DNA of 64,000 nt from Marthasterias glacialis (Eukaryota; Echinodermata; Asteroidea; Forcipulatida; Asteriidae). Below are positions 60,601-64,000 of the stretch, in pieces. The stretch lies in the NCBI GenBank assembly GCA_911728455.2, contig OU452234.1, positions 188,501 through 252,500 of the forward strand, written 5' to 3'. The first letter of the stretch is position 1. Every line of letters begins with the position of its first letter. The translations under genes were made by a program, and so were the position numbers. The notes under the pieces are model-generated. The model was not told where the DNA came from and ran no database searches. It worked only from the letters and a program-made list of their open reading frames with translations.

Positions 60601-61388
60601 CGTTTTAGGGATTTCTATGCATCCTTGATTGCAGTATAGCAATGATCTAGAGTCTTTCCCTTTCTGGTTGGGCATTTTGACATGTTGGTAAAATTTAGGA
60701 AGACCCTTCTTTAAATAGGCGTGGTTGAAATCTCCGGCTACAATTGAACGAACCCCTGGGTTCGTGTTCTCGTGACCAATCACGATTGTTGAGAGCTGGG
60801 ATACGGCTAGTTTCGCATCGACCTCAGGCGGAATGTACACTACGGTAAGAATCAATGACTGGAATTCACGAGGCAAATAATGGTGAGCGTTTTCAATTTT
60901 ACCTTTTCAATGCTGTTTGCTGTTCATTTAACAAACTAATTGTTGTAAGTCGTTCTGTTTCACCAAATACTGAATATTATTTTAGCCTAGGCCTATTTGT
61001 AAATAAAAGTGTGTGTGTGTGTGTGTGTGGGGGGGGGGGGGATCTGATAGGCTATCCTCCCAATGTGACAACGGTTCCCCCATACCCCAGCCATTGACAA
61101 CAGCGTGTAAGGACCAAGATGATATTTTTGTCGGTCGAAACGAAAATCGATTGTTGCGTACAATAGGCCTTGTATTTGTAATAATATCACTGTACACTAC
61201 TTACCCGTCAGGGCTGCGCTGGAGCCAAATTCCTCCTGAAAACTAACGAACAGAATACTGTAGTTGAATGTCGGTCCACATATGATAAAGAATTCAACAA
61301 ATGCAATGAACACCATTAGATACCGACAGTGTTTCATGCTGGAAGAGCGAGCAATGAACTGGTGTCGCTTGCCTGAGTGATAGGCCAT
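54514..61388 (-). CDS. SLC16/monocarboxylate-transporter-like gene, upstream copy with repeat-expanded loop (six exons, about 642 aa)
   Basis: The joined exons total 1,929 bases, an open frame of 642 codons plus stop from ATG 61,388. Helices, loops and splice phases match the downstream copy. Exons 2, 4 and 5 have identical lengths (297, 229 and 144 bases). The difference is exon 3, 893 bases against 350, because residues about 222-425 are twelve tandem 17-residue repeats in the loop between helices 6 and 7. In MCTs this loop faces the cytoplasm. An in-frame ATG at 61,559 would add 57 residues, but the shorter start matches the downstream paralogue. Its introns contain a LINE fragment and DNA elements. 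Confidence 0.85.
55198..55341 (-). CDS. Upstream MCT exon 5: helices 10-11
   Basis: A 144-base exon, phase 1 on both sides, acceptor ATTTCCTAG|TT and donor TTTCAG|GTATAA. It encodes MGLCRAASFAMPYPATMELF and EYGSDMATIISLMPFGIGIL. A transposon copy lies in the intron just upstream. Confidence 0.9.
55481..55972 (-). mobile_element. Nonautonomous DNA transposon family D, copy 3 (internally deleted)
   Basis: The ends GACCGATTGCGCGACC and CACGCAATCGGTC are clear inverted repeats. The orientation is opposite to copies 1 and 2, and about 300 bases are missing inside. The minus-strand frame keeps GFSFSKYVKNIQEFIPETFG. It is inserted in the intron between exons 4 and 5 of the upstream transporter gene. 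Confidence 0.75.
56028..56256 (-). CDS. Upstream MCT exon 4: helices 8-9
   Basis: A 229-base exon, phase 0 to 1, acceptor CTTCACTAG|GCC and donor GCAGTTT|GTAAGT. It encodes FMEYDLHFTSDQVSITFVLF, GEILGK and a Gly-rich helix (AVGSLLGGGASGLMTVL). Confidence 0.9.
56438..57330 (-). CDS. Upstream MCT exon 3: helices 5-7 with 17-aa repeat loop
   Basis: Acceptor TGTTAACAG|GC in phase 1, donor AACTAT|GTAAGT in phase 0. It begins VLAYAPLLNALIQAYGWRIA, then helix 6, then twelve repeats of DSDVVDDQPQQVSQTLI (56,537-57,148), then GQKFTELIGKVDTW and helix 7. The acidic, Gln-rich repeat stays in frame throughout, so the expansion is tolerated at coding level. Confidence 0.9.
56537..57148 (-). repeat. 51-bp coding minisatellite, twelve units
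   Basis: Twelve consecutive 17-codon units. The two first in gene direction are diverged (NCDVVNDQPQQ, NCIVVNGRPQQ) and the inner ones nearly identical (DSDVVDDQPQQ or QPQE). All indels are multiples of 51, so the frame is kept. The opposite strand is open as well, purely as a by-product of the repeat. Confidence 0.95.
57472..59093. mobile_element. TTAA-flanked nonautonomous DNA element in MCT intron 2
   Basis: TTAA occurs at both ends (57,472-57,475 and 59,090-59,093). Inside it the inverted termini AGGTGCACACCGGCTT and AAGCCGGTGTGTCCCT match at 14 of 16 positions. TTAA targeting is typical of piggyBac-like elements. The interior includes a GC-rich block (about 57,830-58,350) unlike the rest of the window and a 15-bp perfect hairpin. 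No transposase frame is visible. Confidence 0.65.
57616..57651. repeat. Perfect 15-bp hairpin inside the TTAA element
   Basis: GATTTATCCGAACCA, a six-base spacer, then TGGTTCGGATAAATC. It is near the element's left end. Confidence 0.9.
59368..59664 (-). CDS. Upstream MCT exon 2: helices 2-4
   Basis: A 297-base exon, phase 1 on both sides, acceptor CCCGTTTCAG|GG and donor CTTCA|GTAAGT. It encodes GWVGSLANAVFGCGGPISAP, IRRYGSRVV, helices, and FPGKSCSRGTSLALIG. Confidence 0.9.
60055..60880 (-). pseudogene. Broken LINE fragment: endonuclease C-terminus to pre-RT region
   Basis: The minus-strand frame 60,574-60,876 reads PREFQSLILTVVYIPPE, then VAGDFNHAYLKKGLPKFYQH, the conserved GDFN core of a LINE apurinic-type endonuclease. 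Further down, with stops, come LQGCFACTEWDVLRDL and EEAYEIAKYQLSSAIVTAKR, the linker before the reverse transcriptase. The polymerase is absent. It is inserted in intron 1 of the upstream transporter. Confidence 0.75.
61205..61388 (-). CDS. Upstream MCT exon 1: start and helix 1
   Basis: Opens MAYHSGKRHQFIARSSSMKH, then RYLMVFIAFVEFFIICG and YSILFVSFQEEF. The donor is CTGACGG|GTAAGT in phase 1. The ATG at 61,388 was chosen because it gives an N-terminus close in length to the paralogue. Another in-frame ATG lies at the MKH codon and one at 61,559. Confidence 0.75.
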
Positions 61389-61842
61389 GACATCTGGTGG
61401 TCTGGTATAGTTTCCTGACGACTGGAATATGATTATACTAGCGTGTTCATAATTCAAACTCCGGAAAGCATTCATCTGCTGCTTAGGTCGAATGCCCTGA
61501 AAGCTTGTTTCGTCTATGGAGGAAATGTTCTTCATCCATGTTTGTCTAGCCTTGACCACGGCTGCCTTTTTGATGTTCTATTATTCCATTTTTCTGAAGA
61601 ATCCCACACGGCCCATGCACGGATGCACGGAGTCCGTCAAGACGAAACATACATGCGCACTGTCACGCACCCAGTCCATCAGGACGATGCCATCGTGTAC
61701 TGGAGTTTTGGGTACAGTAGCGTACTCGATTATTGCAAAATGCGACTAAACCGTTCCGTCAACATGCGTACCGTCCGGCTGGCACACCTTGATCAAGGCC
61801 ATCAGTTTTGTCATAACAGGTCAAACATAAATTATAATTAAT

Positions 61843-62120
61843 ATACCGATTGCGCAACCAATGTTTACACGTCATCACGTGACCTGTAGTGCGTACTATA
61901 CGTCATCTCAGCTGATGGCAAACTACTTGCAAATACATGCCAAGACCGACAGAGACACACCAAAAGTCGGCTTTTGGTAATACATGTAATAACACAGTTA
62001 CTAAGCCATTCTATTAAAGATTGTTGTGACATTGATTTTTTCCCTTCACATTATAAACTACCAGTATTCTACAACAAAGGAGGTTCATTTTGAGTTATGC
62101 ACTACCGGCGCCTATTATTT
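61843..62120 (-). mobile_element. Nonautonomous DNA transposon family D, copy 4 (truncated)
   Basis: This has one terminus (ACCGATTGCGCAACC) followed by the family interior up to GCACTACCGGCG; the other end is absent. It lies about 450 bases upstream of the upstream transporter's first coding exon. Confidence 0.65.
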
Positions 62121-64000
62121 TGATTTCCAAACACAGATTTCCATTTTCACGTAGTCGCATTCGTCAAATAACTACACCACAATAGTTTTGTCTAGGCCCG
62201 CCTGCGAGCAGTGTACTACACATGACCAAATAATGCAGTATGTTATAATGTACGCATTGTGCATGCCGTGCTGTCTAGACTGCCCCCAGCGCTATTTTCA
62301 TTTTAAACACAAGTCACAAGAGCTGCCGGCACATGGCACATTTTTAAAACGGCTGTAGTGGCAAAACAACAATTTATGTTACCCAAATATTGTCACATCT
62401 CGCATACTTTGTTGCACAGTTTGCATTGTAGCCTACCGGGCCATTTTTCAAGGATACGGGAGCGTGTAGTCGGATACCGGTACTGACACGACGGTCGAAG
62501 AATTTGGCCTGGCAAAAGTGTGGCGCGAATTCCCATACTATGATAATGACAAGAAGTCTGAAACTCAAATAACGTTAAGACCCTCTACATCTACATCTAC
62601 ATCTACAGGGATACTGGGCAGGACCAAAACTTGGTATAGATGTCCAGTGAGGTGTGCTCTATATAGTTTCTTGAGAATTATGCAAATTTGCGACAAAATA
62701 TGTGACTAAATCTACGACATAGTAAATATCTGCATAGATATTTGCCATTATTATTCACGAAATCGCATTATCATTGCAAAGATATTTGCGATGTGTGATG
62801 TCCCTTCAGGGCCGCCATACAAAATCGAACCATCTCGATTGTATGGTTTCAAATAACAGCTTTCTATTCAAACACTAGTGTTGGCTAAAAGAGTTGAGCC
62901 TGGTTTATACGAAGCCTGCAGAGGAGCAATTGCTAAATCCAAACAATGTCGACTTTAAGGAATAAGCACGATCACAAAATCCAATCTTTGTGTGAATTGG
63001 GTCGTACTACTAGTAGTGCTCCTATAAGAAATGTAAAAGCTGACAACGAAGCCAAGAATCGAGCTGTGTAATCTAGTATCATTGCTACTCCTTGATGTTG
63101 TAGCCTTAATCAAGGCGCGCCAGCCGGACGGGACGGTTTTGATATGCGGCGTATAGGCCTACTCAGTGTTAGTGTGCAGAGCTGCCAACATTGGAATTTG
63201 AAAATCAGGAAGATTTTCTTTTAAAGTCCGAAGCAATTAGCGTAACGACGAGCACTTAAGGCCAGGTGGAGGTCCAGAGGCCTGCCATAGGGCATCAGTG
63301 AAGTCATCAGAGAATACATGTAATGAACAATGATCAGTGATGATATGCAAAAATGAATGCATAGAGCTTGAGCAGGCAAAAAAAAAACCAACCCAAAACA
63401 TAACTTACTCCCCACCTAAAGTTTTGGGCCCAAATATCACATTAATAACAAGTAACATAAATACAAGTATTCTATCTGTCTGTCTAGTACTTGTAGTAAG
63501 TGTAGTAAGGAGAGCAAGATATATCAACTAATAAAATCCAACTAACATAAACGTCGTTAACCTGCTTACATTTTTTAGCCGGGGAAAGTCCGTGTCCGGA
63601 TTTTGGGCCCAAAACACCACAATTCATTACCACACCAGGCCGACAGGTTTGCAGTTTTTCGTCGAAAATTCTTGACTGAAATTCCTGCAGTCAAAGCTAC
63701 TGATTTTTTTCCTTCATGGTTCATACCCTTTTCAGTATCTGGAAGGTTAATCTTGATCTTGTCGACCTAAATACCGTTGTATTTTCTGGAATCGACGGAA
63801 AACACGCAAACATCGGCTCTGCACGTGTGCGTGAGAACAACACACAGGCTGCAGTCAGCGCACAGCCTCTGGTAGGTCATAGGTTAATATTGAAATCTAC
63901 TTCCAGCCGTAAACACGCTAAACAAAGCTGGAAAATGAGCTTTTACGAAATAAAGTGTAAGCTGACGACTGGTTGAAGAGGTTAAAGTTGCGCTCGCGAA
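62121..64000. other. Right edge, no gene seen
   Basis: Only short frames without domain signatures, a small ATCTAC microsatellite (about 62,583-62,606) and AT-rich sequence. Any promoter of the upstream transporter would lie between here and 61,388, but no element is recognisable. Confidence 0.4.

Overview
This window looks like nuclear DNA of a marine invertebrate, probably a deuterostome such as an echinoderm; the taxon is an inference. The grounds are AT-rich, intron-rich, GT-AG spliced genes with short exons, dense tRNA-derived SINEs, foldback elements and minisatellites, LINE fragments, and protein families (doublecortin/PLAT proteins, SLC16 transporters) typical of animals. There are no prokaryotic operons, rRNA genes or CRISPR arrays. 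All recognisable genes lie on the minus strand, and I rebuilt their exons by splice-site and reading-phase continuity.

Region 1 (about 1-28,900) is one large gene read right to left, with its 3' part beyond base 1. It encodes a doublecortin (DCX) module, two PLAT/LH2 domains, a long block of beta-trefoil-like repeats, and Pro/Thr-rich linkers ending in acidic DYDA motifs. The architecture resembles invertebrate RP1/oxygen-regulated-protein-like and LOXHD1-like proteins, expected at microtubules or cilia. Two alternative first coding exons (28,275-28,895 and 24,172-24,609) each carry the first half of a DCX domain and end in the same phase before one shared second-half exon. At least one exon between 8,210 and 9,494 was not found.

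Region 2 (about 28,900-46,650) holds no gene I can support. It is dominated by a roughly 4 kb array of a 31-bp repeat, followed directly by about 1.3 kb of a 25-bp repeat, then smaller tandem repeats, SINEs and a minisatellite that seems to have grown out of a SINE.

Region 3 (46,679-61,388) carries two tandem SLC16/monocarboxylate-transporter-like genes with the same exon plan (six exons; exons 2, 4 and 5 identical in length). The downstream copy encodes 452 residues. The upstream copy encodes about 642, because its central cytoplasmic loop contains twelve copies of a 17-residue repeat. Between them lie decayed exons of one or two further copies and a broken LINE reverse transcriptase. The upstream gene's introns hold a TTAA-flanked DNA element, a LINE endonuclease fragment and a nonautonomous transposon. 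The last 2.5 kb shows no gene.
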